Source of the DNA: Pelomonas parva
GTDB lineage: Bacteria; Pseudomonadota; Gammaproteobacteria; Burkholderiales; Burkholderiaceae_C
NCBI RefSeq assembly: GCF_043555835.1
Contig: NZ_JBIGHV010000001.1
Location: 884,621 to 948,620, forward strand
Length of the DNA: 64,000 nucleotides
Direction: 5' to 3'
Shown: positions 1-10,635 of the stretch, piece by piece
How the letters are laid out: every line of letters begins with the position of its first letter
Numbering within the stretch: position 1 is the stretch's first letter
The notes under the pieces: model-generated
Told to the model about the DNA's origin: nothing
Database searches by the model: none
The model's input: the letters and a program-made list of their open reading frames with translations, nothing else
Program-made: the position numbers and the translations under genes

Positions 1-123
1 CTTTGTGCGCCGCATGAGCCGAACGGGGGAAAACGGCGCGGCGGCACTTCATGGGGGATTCATCGCCGCCACGAAGAATGCCGGCGCGCAGGCCTTTCTG
101 CGCACCTTTCCCCTCGGCTCCCC

Positions 124-1479
124 ATGACCATCCACCGCACCCCCCAACTCGCTGCCATCGCCGCGACCGTTGCCGCCCTGTTTGCCGGCGCTGCCCAGGC
201 CGCCTCGGCCACGCTGGAAGGCTGGGCGCTGATGCCGGCCAACACGTTCTCGGAAGGCCCCACGTCCGGCCAGTTCGCCAACGGCGCCGGTGGCAACCCG
301 CTGCCGTTGGTCAACAAGCAGCCCGTGCAGGGCTTCTCCGGCGTGCTGGCGGGCCCGACGGCCGGCAGCTACCTGTTCACCACCGACAACGGCTTCGGCA
401 ACAAGGCCAACTCCGGCGACACGCTGCTGCGCATGTACGGCGTGACGCCCGACTTCAAGACCGCTACGGGCGGCACCGGCACCGTCTCGGCCGCCAACTT
501 CAGCACCGGCGCGGCCATGGGCGGCTTCACGGCCGGCAGCTACATCACGCTGTCCGACCCCAACCACCTGCTGTCCCTCAAGGTGCAGGCGGACTACACG
601 CGTTACTACAACAACGCCGCCAACCCGCTGGTCGACAGCAGCATCCGCAGCGGCCGCCTGCTGACCGGCGCCGACCTGGACATCGAGTCGGTGCGCAAGG
701 ACAAGAACGGCAACCTGTGGTTCGGCGACGAGTTCGGCCCCTACCTGGTCAAGACCAGCGCCAGCGGCGAAGTGCTGCGCCGCGAGATCGGCATGAAGGG
801 TGTGTTGTCGCCGTCGAACGAGGCCGTGCAGAACGGCAGCGTGCTCAGCACCATCGCCAACTCGGGCGGTTTCGAGGGCATGGCCATCAACCCGAACGGC
901 GACCGCCTCTACACGCTGCTGGAAGGCACGGTCTCCGGCGACCCCGCCAAGACGCTGCGCATCAACGCCTTCAACGTCGACACCGAGGCCTACACCGGCG
1001 AGCAGTGGCGCTACAAGCTGGAGGGCGCGGGCACGGCCATCGGCGACATGACGGCCATCAACGACCACGAGTTCCTCATCATCGAGCGCAATGGCGGCAC
1101 CGCCACCAGCGGCACGCCGTTCAAGAAGATCTACAAGGTCGACCTGAACAAGGTCGACGGCAGCGGCAACCTGGTGAAGACCGAAGTGGTCGACCTGATG
1201 AACATCGCCGACCCCAACGACTTGAACGGCGACGGCAGCACCGCCTTCACCTTCCCGTTCGTCACCATCGAGAACGTGTTGCTGCTGGACGCCAACACGT
1301 TGCTGGTCGTCAACGACAACAACTATCCCGGCGTCGGTGGCCGCAACCTCGGCTCCGACAACACGGAGTTCCTGAAGATCCACCTGGCCACCCCCGTGCC
1401 GGAGCCGAGCAGCTACGCGCTGCTGTTAGGCGGCATGGGCTTGCTGGGCATCGTCGCCCGCCGCCGCCGGCGCGGTTGA
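124..1479 (+). CDS. Esterase-like activity of phytase family protein with PEP-CTERM anchor
   Basis: The 451-residue product starts with a typical Sec signal peptide (cleavage near residue 26, after AAQA). Its body matches the phytase-like/esterase-like beta-propeller type (FTTDNGFGNK, DLDIESVRKDKNGNLWFGDEFGP and FEGMAINPNGDRLYTLLEG-type motifs). The last 27 residues are a PEP-CTERM sorting signal: VPEPSS, a hydrophobic stretch (ALLLGGMGLLGIVA) and an Arg-rich tail. In that system an exosortase/archaeosortase-like enzyme processes the tail and the protein is displayed or released with exopolysaccharide; no exosortase lies in this window. It probably acts extracellularly on phosphate or other esters, but the substrate cannot be read from the sequence. 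The ATG at 124 is chosen because the signal peptide begins there. Confidence 0.85.
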   Translation: MTIHRTPQLAAIAATVAALFAGAAQAASATLEGWALMPANTFSEGPTSGQFANGAGGNPLPLVNKQPVQGFSGVLAGPTAGSYLFTTDNGFGNKANSGDTLLRMYGVTPDFKTATGGTGTVSAANFSTGAAMGGFTAGSYITLSDPNHLLSLKVQADYTRYYNNAANPLVDSSIRSGRLLTGADLDIESVRKDKNGNLWFGDEFGPYLVKTSASGEVLRREIGMKGVLSPSNEAVQNGSVLSTIANSGGFEGMAINPNGDRLYTLLEGTVSGDPAKTLRINAFNVDTEAYTGEQWRYKLEGAGTAIGDMTAINDHEFLIIERNGGTATSGTPFKKIYKVDLNKVDGSGNLVKTEVVDLMNIADPNDLNGDGSTAFTFPFVTIENVLLLDANTLLVVNDNNYPGVGGRNLGSDNTEFLKIHLATPVPEPSSYALLLGGMGLLGIVARRRRRG

Positions 1480-1493
1480 TTCGCCTCGCGATG

Positions 1494-1521
1494 AAAAAGG
1501 CCGCCCGAGGGCGGCCTTTTT
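1494..1521. terminator. Bidirectional rho-independent terminator
   Basis: A perfect stem (GGCCGCCC, loop GA, GGGCGGCC) is flanked by five A on the left and five T on the right, so it can work for both strands. It lies between two convergent genes, the PEP-CTERM protein and acs. Confidence 0.9.
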
Positions 1522-1537
1522 GTTGGAGCGCGTGGAC

Positions 1538-3499
<1,962 letters not shown>

Positions 3500-3617
3500 G
3501 GCTTGTCTCCTGATGATTCTTGGCGCGGACTGTGCGGCGGGCGTCTGACGATGCCCTGACGGCGTGGCGTCATGCACGGGACCTAGAATTTCCCCTAATT
3601 CTGCTCGGTCTCCATCC

Positions 3618-4238
3618 ATGCCCAACGATCCCCAGCTTCGCCCCCTGCCCCGCCTGATCTTTGCCAGCCGCTGGCTGCAGCTGCCGCTGTACATCGGCTT
3701 GATCCTGGCGCAGGCGGTCTACGTCTTCCAGTTCTGGACCGAACTGGTCCACCTGATCGAGGCAGCGTTCGGCAACCAGGAAGCGCTGACCATGCTGGTC
3801 AAGAGCATTGGCTACAAGGCCGTGGCCATCAAGGATGCCGCCGACCAAGTCATCGGATACGAACCCATCGCCAAGCTCAACGAGACCATCCTGATGCTGG
3901 TGGTGCTCGGCCTGATCGATGTGGTGATGATTTCCAACCTGCTCATCATGGTCATCATCGGCGGCTACGAGACCTTCGTGTCCCGCATGGGCCTGAGCGA
4001 ACACCCGGACCAGCCGGAGTGGCTCAGCCACGTGAACGCCTCGGTGCTGAAGGTCAAGCTGGCCACGGCCATCATCGGCATCAGCTCCATCCACCTGCTG
4101 AAGACCTTCATCAACGCCGACAACTACACCGAGAAGACGCTGATGTGGCAGACGCTGATCCACGTCGCCTTCCTGCTGTCGGCGATGGCGATTGCCTACA
4201 CCGACCGGCTGCTGCAGGCGCCCGCCGACAAGCACTGA
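3618..4238 (+). CDS. YqhA / TIGR00645 family inner-membrane protein
   Basis: The product has 206 residues and three to four hydrophobic segments (around residues 15-40, 85-115, 130-155 and 170-190). It carries the family sequences SRWLQLPLYIGLI, DVVMISNLLIMVIIGGYETFVS and KLATAIIGISSIHLLKTFI. YqhA proteins are integral inner-membrane proteins of unknown function; nothing in the sequence adds to that. I chose the ATG at 3618 because upstream codons have no family similarity and MPNDPQ leads directly into the conserved region. The gene is divergent from acs and its stop lies 4 bp from that of fumC, tail to tail. Confidence 0.9.
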   Translation: MPNDPQLRPLPRLIFASRWLQLPLYIGLILAQAVYVFQFWTELVHLIEAAFGNQEALTMLVKSIGYKAVAIKDAADQVIGYEPIAKLNETILMLVVLGLIDVVMISNLLIMVIIGGYETFVSRMGLSEHPDQPEWLSHVNASVLKVKLATAIIGISSIHLLKTFINADNYTEKTLMWQTLIHVAFLLSAMAIAYTDRLLQAPADKH

Positions 4239-4242
4239 AGCC

Positions 4243-5628
4243 TCACCGGCCCACCATCTGGGCCGGCACCACCCAGGCGTCGAACTGCTCGGCCGTCACA
4301 TGGCCGAGTGCCAGCGCTGCCTCGCGCAGGCTGCTGCCGTCCTTGTGCGCCTTCTTGGCGATCTGCGCGGCCTGGTCGTAGCCGATGTGGGTGTTCAGCG
4401 CCGTCACCAGCATCAGTGAGCGCTCCACCAGCTCGGCGATGCGCGCCTCGTTGGGCGTGATGCCCACGGCGCAGTGCTTGTCGAAGCTGGACATGCCGTC
4501 CGCCAACAGGCGCACGCTCTGCAGGAAGTTGTGGATGACCATGGGCCGGAACACGTTCAGCTCGAAGTTGCCCGACGCGCCGCCGATGTTGATGGCCACA
4601 TCGTTGCCCATCACCTGAGCGGCCAGCATCGTCACCGCCTCGCTCTGCGTCGGGTTGACCTTGCCCGGCATGATGGACGAGCCCGGCTCGTTCTCCGGGA
4701 TGCTGATCTCGCCAATGCCGCTGCGCGGGCCGCTGGCCAGCCAGCGCACGTCGTTGGCGATCTTGGTCATGCTGGCGGCAAGCGTCTTCAGCGCGCCGTG
4801 GGCGTGGACGAGGGCGTCGCAGGCCGCCATCGCCTCGAACTTGTTGGGCGCGGTGACGAAGGGATGGCCCGTCAGCCGCGCCAGCTCGGCGGCAACCGCT
4901 TCCGCATAGCCCTTGGGCGCGTTCAGCCCCGTGCCGACGGCCGTGCCGCCCAGCGCCAGCTCGTGCAGATGCGGCAGCGCCGCCAGCACATGGCGCTCCC
5001 CGTGGGCCAGCTGCGCCACCCAGCCCGAGATCTCCTGCCCCAGCGTCAGCGGCGTCGCGTCCTGCAGGTGGGTGCGGCCGATCTTGACGATGTCATCGAA
5101 CGCCTCGGCCTTCTGCTGCAACGTCGTGCGCAAGGCCCGCAGCGGCGGCAGCAGGCGCTCCATCAGCGCCTGCACGGCCGCCACATGCATGGCGGTGGGA
5201 AAGACGTCGTTGCTGCTCTGGCTGCGGTTCACATCGTCGTTGGGGTGCACCAACCTGCACTCACCGCGCTCGCCGCCCAGCAGTTCGCTGGCGCGGTTGG
5301 CCAGCACCTCGTTGACGTTCATGTTGGTCTGCGTGCCCGAGCCGGTCTGCCAGACGACGAGCGGGAACTCGTCCACATGCAGGCCGGCGATGACCTCATC
5401 GGCCGCGGCCACGATGGCCTCGGTCTTCCCCGCGTCCTGCAGGCCCAGCGCCTGGTTGACGACGGCCGACGCGCGCTTGACCTTGGCCAGCGCGCGGATC
5501 AGCTCGGGCGCCTGGCGCTCGCCGGAGATGTCGAAGTTCTGCAGCGAGCGCTGCGTCTGCGCGCCCCACAGCCTGTCGGCCGGCACCTCGATGGGGCCGA
5601 AGGTGTCGCGTTCGATGCGGGTGTTCAT
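4243..5628 (-). CDS. fumC: Class II fumarate hydratase
   Basis: The 461-residue product is the iron-independent, oxygen-stable fumarase that interconverts fumarate and malate in the TCA cycle as a homotetramer. Family landmarks run in order: WGAQTQRS, QTGSGTQTNMNVNEV, HPNDDVNRSQSSND, GRTHLQDATPLTLGQE and the fumarase/lyase signature GSSIMPGKVNP, whose Ser lies on the catalytic loop. The ATG at 5628 follows a GGAG site by eight bases; a GTG immediately before it (5631) is the alternative. It is divergent from the class I fumarase gene, with 87 bp between the two starts. Confidence 0.97.
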   Translation of the reverse strand: MNTRIERDTFGPIEVPADRLWGAQTQRSLQNFDISGERQAPELIRALAKVKRASAVVNQALGLQDAGKTEAIVAAADEVIAGLHVDEFPLVVWQTGSGTQTNMNVNEVLANRASELLGGERGECRLVHPNDDVNRSQSSNDVFPTAMHVAAVQALMERLLPPLRALRTTLQQKAEAFDDIVKIGRTHLQDATPLTLGQEISGWVAQLAHGERHVLAALPHLHELALGGTAVGTGLNAPKGYAEAVAAELARLTGHPFVTAPNKFEAMAACDALVHAHGALKTLAASMTKIANDVRWLASGPRSGIGEISIPENEPGSSIMPGKVNPTQSEAVTMLAAQVMGNDVAINIGGASGNFELNVFRPMVIHNFLQSVRLLADGMSSFDKHCAVGITPNEARIAELVERSLMLVTALNTHIGYDQAAQIAKKAHKDGSSLREAALALGHVTAEQFDAWVVPAQMVGR

Positions 5629-5715
5629 CACGGGGTCTCCTGGCGTGCTGTCAGCAGCATAGAGGGCATGGCGCCGGATAATCCCAGCTGCAGTCCATCC
5701 TCACCCGACTCCGCC

Positions 5716-7257
5716 ATGACCGTCACCATCCGCCAGCAAGACCTCGTCGACAGCATCGCCGCCGCCCTGCAGTACATCTCGTACTACCACCCGGCCGACT
5801 ACATCGCCCACCTGGCCCGTGCCTACGAGAGCGAAGCCTCGCCCGCAGCCAAGGACGCGATCGCGCAGATCCTGACCAACAGCCGCATGTGCGCCGAAGG
5901 CAAGCGGCCCATCTGCCAGGACACCGGCATCGTCAACGTCTTCCTGAAGATCGGCATGGACGTGCGCTGGGAAGGTTTCAGCGGCAGCATCGAGGACGCC
6001 ATCAACGAAGGCGTGCGCCAGGGTTACCTCAACCCCGACAACAAGCTGCGCGCCTCGGTGCTGGACGACCCTATCTTTGCCCGCAAGAACACCAAGGACA
6101 ACACGCCCGCCGTCGTGCAGATGGAGGTGGTGCCCGGCAACACCGTGGACGTCATCGTCGCGGCCAAGGGCGGCGGCAGCGAGAACAAGAGCAAGGTCTA
6201 CATGCTCAACCCCGGCGACGACATCGTCGACTGGGTGCTCAAGACCGTGCCGACCATGGGCGCCGGCTGGTGCCCGCCGGGCATGCTGGGCATCGGCGTC
6301 GGCGGCACGGCCGAGAAGGCCGCGCTGCTGGCCAAGCAGTCGCTGATGGAAGACATCGACATGTACGAGCTGCTGCAGCGCGGCCCGCAAAACAAGCTCG
6401 AAGAGATGCGCATCGAGCTGTACGAGAAGGTCAACGCGCTGGGCATCGGCGCGCAAGGCCTGGGCGGCCTGACGACCGTGCTGGACGTGAAGATCAAGAC
6501 CTTCCCGACCCACGCGGCCAGCAAGCCCATCGCGATGATCCCGAACTGTGCGGCCACGCGCCATGCGCACTTCGTGCTGGACGGCAGCGGCCCCACCTAC
6601 CTGGAGCCGCCCAGCCTGGACCTGTGGCCCGACGTGAAGTGGGCGCCCGACTACAACAAGAGCAAGCGCGTCGACCTCAACACGCTGACGCCCGCAGACG
6701 TGGCGGGCTGGAAGCCCGGCGACACGCTGCTGCTGAACGGCAAGATGCTGACCGGCCGCGACGCCGCCCACAAGCGCATCCAGGACATGCTGGCCAAGGG
6801 CGAGAGCCTGCCGGTGGACTTCACCAACCGCGTCATCTACTACGTCGGCCCGGTGGACCCGGTGCGCGACGAGGTCGTCGGCCCGGCCGGCCCGACGACT
6901 GCCACGCGCATGGACAAGTTCACCGACATGATGTTGGCCAAGACCGGCCTCATCGCCATGGTCGGCAAGGCCGAGCGCGGCCCGGTCGCCATCGAGTCCA
7001 TCAAGAACCACAAGAGCGCCTACCTGATGGCGGTCGGCGGCAGCGCCTACCTCGTCAGCAAGGCGATCAAGGGCGCCAAGGTGGTCGGCTTCGAGGACCT
7101 GGGCATGGAAGCGATCTACGAGTTCGACGTGGTGGACATGCCCGTCACGGTGGCCGTCGACGCCAGCGGCACCAGCGCCCACATCACCGGCCCGGCCGAG
7201 TGGAAGCAGCGCATCGCTTCGGGCAAGGCAATCGGCATCCCGGTCACCACGGCCTGA
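5716..7257 (+). CDS. Class I fumarate hydratase (iron-sulfur)
   Basis: The 513-residue product is the oxygen-sensitive [4Fe-4S] fumarase, with the alpha and beta parts fused in one chain. The N-terminal fumarase domain carries CQDTGIVNVFLKIG, GGGSENKSK, GWCPPGMLGIGVGG and PNCAATRHAHF; Cys in these motifs bind the cluster in known members. The C-terminal Fumerase_C domain carries GRDAAHKRI, YYVGPVDP, GPTTATRMD and the late GKAERG region. The frame is open far upstream across fumC, but similarity begins only at the ATG at 5716. Keeping an Fe-S and a cluster-free fumarase back to back suggests a choice by iron or oxidative state; this is inference, and no Fur or SoxR box was identified with confidence. 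Confidence 0.96.
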   Translation: MTVTIRQQDLVDSIAAALQYISYYHPADYIAHLARAYESEASPAAKDAIAQILTNSRMCAEGKRPICQDTGIVNVFLKIGMDVRWEGFSGSIEDAINEGVRQGYLNPDNKLRASVLDDPIFARKNTKDNTPAVVQMEVVPGNTVDVIVAAKGGGSENKSKVYMLNPGDDIVDWVLKTVPTMGAGWCPPGMLGIGVGGTAEKAALLAKQSLMEDIDMYELLQRGPQNKLEEMRIELYEKVNALGIGAQGLGGLTTVLDVKIKTFPTHAASKPIAMIPNCAATRHAHFVLDGSGPTYLEPPSLDLWPDVKWAPDYNKSKRVDLNTLTPADVAGWKPGDTLLLNGKMLTGRDAAHKRIQDMLAKGESLPVDFTNRVIYYVGPVDPVRDEVVGPAGPTTATRMDKFTDMMLAKTGLIAMVGKAERGPVAIESIKNHKSAYLMAVGGSAYLVSKAIKGAKVVGFEDLGMEAIYEFDVVDMPVTVAVDASGTSAHITGPAEWKQRIASGKAIGIPVTTA

Positions 7258-7326
7258 CTGCAGCAGGCGCCCTGCGCCTCCCCGTGCCGGCGCAGCTTAT
7301 GCTGGCGGCCCCTCGGAGGATTCCAC

Positions 7327-8190
7327 GTGCGCCTGCTGTCAGTCACCGCCACCCTGCTCCTGCTGTGCGCGCTGTCGCCACTCGCCCGCGCGCAGGCCCC
7401 GGCACCTGCCAAGGCCTGCGCGCTGACAGCCGTCGCCGGCGAGATGCACGAGCTGACCTCGGGTGGCCGCCAGCGTACCTACCGGCTCTTCGTGCCGCCG
7501 GCCATCGCTGGCCGCGCGCAGCTGCCGCTGGTGCTGGACCTGCACGGCTCGGGAGGCAATGCCAACGACCGTGCCAAGGCAAGCGGCTTCGAGGCGCTGG
7601 CGGCGCGTGAAGGCTTTGCCGTCGCCACGCTGCAGGCCGTGGACGCGCGCTGGAATGTGCCGGCCGCCAGCTCCCGACCGGATGACGTGCAGTACGTGTC
7701 CGACGTCATCGACCACATCGCCGCCCGCACCTGCATCGACCCGGCGCGCGTCCACGCGACGGGCTTCTCCGGCGGCGGGCGCATGTCGTCGCTGCTGGGC
7801 TGCCGGTTGAACCAGCGCATCGCGTCGATCGCGCCGGTCGCCGGGCTGCGCTGGACGGGCCCCTGCCCCGGCCGCGCGATACCCGTGTTCACCGTGCACG
7901 GCCTGGCCGACACGGTCAACGCCTACGAAGGCCACGCCGACCGCGGCGCCGAGTGGGTCGAGAGCGTGCCCGAGGCCCTGGCCGGATGGGCGACCCACAA
8001 CCGCTGCCAGCCCAAGCTGCTGCAGGACAAGCAGACCGGGCCGCTGCAGACACTGCGTTACGGCGGCTGCTCGAACGGCGCCGAGGTCAGGCTCGCACGC
8101 ATCGACGGCATGGGCCACATCTGGCCGCGCGCCGAGATCGATGCGAGTGACGCTGCCTGGCAGTTCTTCAAGAACCACCCGCTGCAGTAA
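7327..8190 (+). CDS. Secreted polyhydroxybutyrate depolymerase/feruloyl esterase-like hydrolase (LpqC family)
   Basis: The 287-residue protein has a Sec signal peptide (residues 1-23, ending ARAQA) and an alpha/beta-hydrolase fold. The oxyanion region is VLDLHGSGGN, the nucleophile elbow is GFSGGG, the acid is probably the Asp of HGLADTVN and the base is the His of DGMGHIWP. These are the landmarks of the COG3509/LpqC group, which covers short-chain PHB depolymerases and feruloyl or acetylxylan esterases, so the substrate stays open. It begins with GTG at 7327 behind a clear GGAGGA site. The downstream alcohol dehydrogenase starts 9 bp after its stop, so the two are probably co-transcribed. 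Confidence 0.85.
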   Translation: MRLLSVTATLLLLCALSPLARAQAPAPAKACALTAVAGEMHELTSGGRQRTYRLFVPPAIAGRAQLPLVLDLHGSGGNANDRAKASGFEALAAREGFAVATLQAVDARWNVPAASSRPDDVQYVSDVIDHIAARTCIDPARVHATGFSGGGRMSSLLGCRLNQRIASIAPVAGLRWTGPCPGRAIPVFTVHGLADTVNAYEGHADRGAEWVESVPEALAGWATHNRCQPKLLQDKQTGPLQTLRYGGCSNGAEVRLARIDGMGHIWPRAEIDASDAAWQFFKNHPLQ

Positions 8191-8199
8191 GGAGACCCC

Positions 8200-9225
8200 A
8201 TGCCCGACTTCCGCGCTGAAATTCGCGCTTTTGCCGCCCACACCGCCGGAGCCCCGCTGCAGCCCTTCGCCTTCGACCCCGGCCCGCTGGGCGAGGAGGA
8301 CGTCGAGATCACCGTCGAGCACTGTGGCGTCTGCCACTCCGACCTGGCGATGATCGACAGCGAGTGGTTCCCCGCCAGCTACCCCGTCGTGCCCGGCCAC
8401 GAGGTCGTCGGCCGCATCACCGCCTTGGGCGCGCACGCCAAGGGCCGGCAGTTGGGCCAGCGAGTGGGCGTGGGCTGGCACACGGGCAGCTGCACGCACT
8501 GCAACTTCTGCATCGGTGGCGAGCAGCACCTGTGCGGCCAGCGCCAGCCGACGCTGATCGGCCGCCATGGCGGATTTGCGGACCGGCTGCGTTCGCACTG
8601 GTCCTGGGCCATCCCGCTGCCCGACGCGCTGGACCCGGCCGCCGCCGGCCCGCTGATGTGCGGTGGCGGCACGGTCTTCCTGCCCTTCGTGCTGCATGCC
8701 ATCAAGCCGACCGACCGCGTCGGCGTCGTCGGCATCGGCGGCTTGGGCCACCTGGCTGTGAAGTTCGCGCGCGCCTGGGGTTGCGAGGTGACGGCGTTCA
8801 CCTCGTCACCGTCCAAGCGCGACGAGGCACTGGCGCTGGGCGCGCACAAGACGCTGTCCAGCGTCGACAAGGCCGAGCTGAAGGCCGCGGCCGGCAGCCT
8901 GGACTTCCTGCTCATCACCGTAGGTGCCGCGCTGAACTGGGATGCGCTCGTCGGCACGCTGGCGCCCAAGGGGCGCATGCATCTGGTGGGTGTTGTAAAA
9001 GACGCACTGAGCGTCAGGAGCGGCGGCCTGCTGAGCTGGCAGAAGGGCTTGTCTGCCTCGCCCACGCCGCCGCCCTCGGTGCTGGCGACGATGCTGGAGT
9101 TCTCGGCCCGCCACCAGATCCTGCCGCAGGTGGAACGCTTCCCCATGAGCCGGGTCAACGATGCGCTGGACCACCTGCGCAGCGGCAAGGCGCGCTACAG
9201 GGTCGTGCTGGACGCGGATTTCTGA
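8200..9225 (+). CDS. Zinc-dependent alcohol dehydrogenase (YahK/cinnamyl-alcohol type)
   Basis: The 341-residue medium-chain dehydrogenase reduces aldehydes or oxidises alcohols with NAD(P)H. The catalytic zinc site is seen in HCGVCHSDL and the GHE motif (PGHEVVG). The structural zinc site is the Cys set in SCTHCNFCIGGEQHLC. The Rossmann glycine motif is GIGGLGHLAVKFA. The order and spacing are those of the YahK/AdhC branch, usually NADPH-dependent with broad aldehyde use. The ATG has an AAGGAG site. Its last 31 bases overlap the 3' end of the MscS gene on the opposite strand. Confidence 0.9.
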   Translation: MPDFRAEIRAFAAHTAGAPLQPFAFDPGPLGEEDVEITVEHCGVCHSDLAMIDSEWFPASYPVVPGHEVVGRITALGAHAKGRQLGQRVGVGWHTGSCTHCNFCIGGEQHLCGQRQPTLIGRHGGFADRLRSHWSWAIPLPDALDPAAAGPLMCGGGTVFLPFVLHAIKPTDRVGVVGIGGLGHLAVKFARAWGCEVTAFTSSPSKRDEALALGAHKTLSSVDKAELKAAAGSLDFLLITVGAALNWDALVGTLAPKGRMHLVGVVKDALSVRSGGLLSWQKGLSASPTPPPSVLATMLEFSARHQILPQVERFPMSRVNDALDHLRSGKARYRVVLDADF

Positions 9226-10511
9226 GCATCGGCCGGCGAAAGCGCCGGCATGGCGAGGCCATGCACGACGCGCTGGGGATAGGGAATCTCCACGCCGAGA
9301 CCACCCAGCGTGCGCAGGATGGCGAGGTTGACAACGGAGCGCACATTGCCGCTGCCGTTCTCGGGGTCCATGATCCAGAAGAAGATCGTCAGCTCCAGGC
9401 CATCACTGGCGAAATTGCTCAACTGCACGGCCGGGCCCGGCTCACTCAGCACCCGCGGCACCTGCCGCACGGCCGTCGCCAGCGCCTCGATGACACGTTC
9501 GACATCGCAGCCGTAGCTGACCTGGACGATCGTCGACAGCAGCACGCGCGGGTCGGCCAGCGACGAGTTCTCGACGCGCTGCGTGATCAGCATCTCGTTG
9601 GGCACGATGGCTTCCTTGCCGCCCATGGAGCGGATCACCGTGTAGCGCGTCTTGATGTCCGTCACGCGGCCTTCGAAGCCGTCGACCTTGACCATGTCGC
9701 CGATGCGCAAGCTGCGTTCGGCCAGGATGACGAAGCCGCTCACATAGTTGGCCGCCAGCTTCTGCAGGCCGAAGCCAAGGCCCACGCCCAGGGCGCCGCC
9801 CAGCACGCCCAGGGCCGTCAGGTCGATGCCCGCCGCCGACAGCGCGAACAGCAGGCCGATGAACAGCAGCAGTGCACGGATGGCGCTGGCGGCGATCTTG
9901 CGCATGGACAAGTCCATGGACTCGCGCTGCAGCAGCCTCGACTCGATGGCCGCCGAGACCCACAGCGCCGCCACCAGCACCAGCGCAGCCGTCAGACCGC
10001 CCTCGATGAGGTTGCGCAATGTCAGCTGCACGCTGCCGAACTTCCAGCCGATCTGATCCAGCTCGTCCAGGATGATGGGCAGCAAGCCGGTGATCCACAG
10101 CACCGCGCCCGCCCAGACCAGCCAGGAGCCGATGCGCTCGACCAGCTTGATCGGCGCCGAGTCCGGCCAGGCCGCCCGCAGCACGCGGGCGATGACGCGG
10201 ATGACGGCCAGCGACACCAGCACCGGCAGCGCGAGCTTGAACAGCGCCGGTGCCAGCTCCCACAACGGCAGCAGGCGGCGCACACCGAAGGCCAGGGCCA
10301 GGGCCAACAGCGGAAACAGCGCGCCGTCGATGACACGCTCGCCGAACAGCACGCTGTTCTCGTGCCTGGTCACGGCGCGCGACAACGCCCAGCTCAGCAG
10401 CGCGGCCAGCGCCAGGCAGCCCAGCAGCAGCGCCCATTCGGCCAGGGCGTCGGCGCTGAAGACGCGGCCCAGCAAGGCCTGCAGTTCGGTCAGGCTCAGA
10501 GGTTGATGCAT
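9195..10511 (-). CDS. MscS-type mechanosensitive ion channel
   Basis: The 438-residue protein has about six hydrophobic segments in its N-terminal half. The MscS pore helix and beta domain follow: a Gly/Ala-rich stretch around residues 225-250 (GVLGGALGVGLGFGLQKLAANYVSG, broken here only for description), then ILAERSLRIGDMV, EGRVTDIKTRYTVIR and VPNEMLI. Such channels open under membrane tension and release solutes in hypo-osmotic shock. The extra N-terminal helices make it a longer form than E. coli MscS. No strong ribosome site is seen before the ATG. It lies downstream of the deacetylase gene on the same strand, separated by a tandem repeat. Confidence 0.93.
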   Translation of the reverse strand: MHQPLSLTELQALLGRVFSADALAEWALLLGCLALAALLSWALSRAVTRHENSVLFGERVIDGALFPLLALALAFGVRRLLPLWELAPALFKLALPVLVSLAVIRVIARVLRAAWPDSAPIKLVERIGSWLVWAGAVLWITGLLPIILDELDQIGWKFGSVQLTLRNLIEGGLTAALVLVAALWVSAAIESRLLQRESMDLSMRKIAASAIRALLLFIGLLFALSAAGIDLTALGVLGGALGVGLGFGLQKLAANYVSGFVILAERSLRIGDMVKVDGFEGRVTDIKTRYTVIRSMGGKEAIVPNEMLITQRVENSSLADPRVLLSTIVQVSYGCDVERVIEALATAVRQVPRVLSEPGPAVQLSNFASDGLELTIFFWIMDPENGSGNVRSVVNLAILRTLGGLGVEIPYPQRVVHGLAMPALSPADAQKSASSTTL

Positions 10512-10526
10512 TGAATTCGTCTAGTC

Positions 10527-10632
10527 AGTTGGGGACAGAGCTACTCGCTTCGCTCGGGCGGTCTGTCCCGCAAAATTGTCAGATTAGTTGGTGACAGAGC
10601 TACTCGCTTCGCTCGGGCGGTCTGCCCCGCAA
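10527..10632. repeat. Two-copy tandem REP-like repeat (47 bp units)
   Basis: Units 10527-10573 and 10586-10632 differ at two positions. Each contains a GGGACAG/CTGTCCC inverted pair (one or both arms changed in the second copy) around a Ser/Arg-codon-like core with CTCGCTTCGCTCG. It occupies nearly the whole gap between the deacetylase stop and the MscS start, and probably forms stem-loops in the transcript. Confidence 0.8.
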
Positions 10633-10635
10633 GGT

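Noticed and set aside
49..1383. Long minus-strand open frame (444 codons) opposite the PEP-CTERM gene
   Set aside because: It is the antisense shadow of a high-GC gene: Val-, Gly-, Ala- and Gln-rich, without any family motif.
4474..5715. N-terminal extension of the class I fumarase frame
   Set aside because: The frame runs open across fumC, but the sequence resembles antisense translation and the family begins at 5716.
10527..10632. Possible CRISPR-like repeats
   Set aside because: Only two 47-bp units with a 12-bp spacer and no cas genes; better explained as REP-like repeats.
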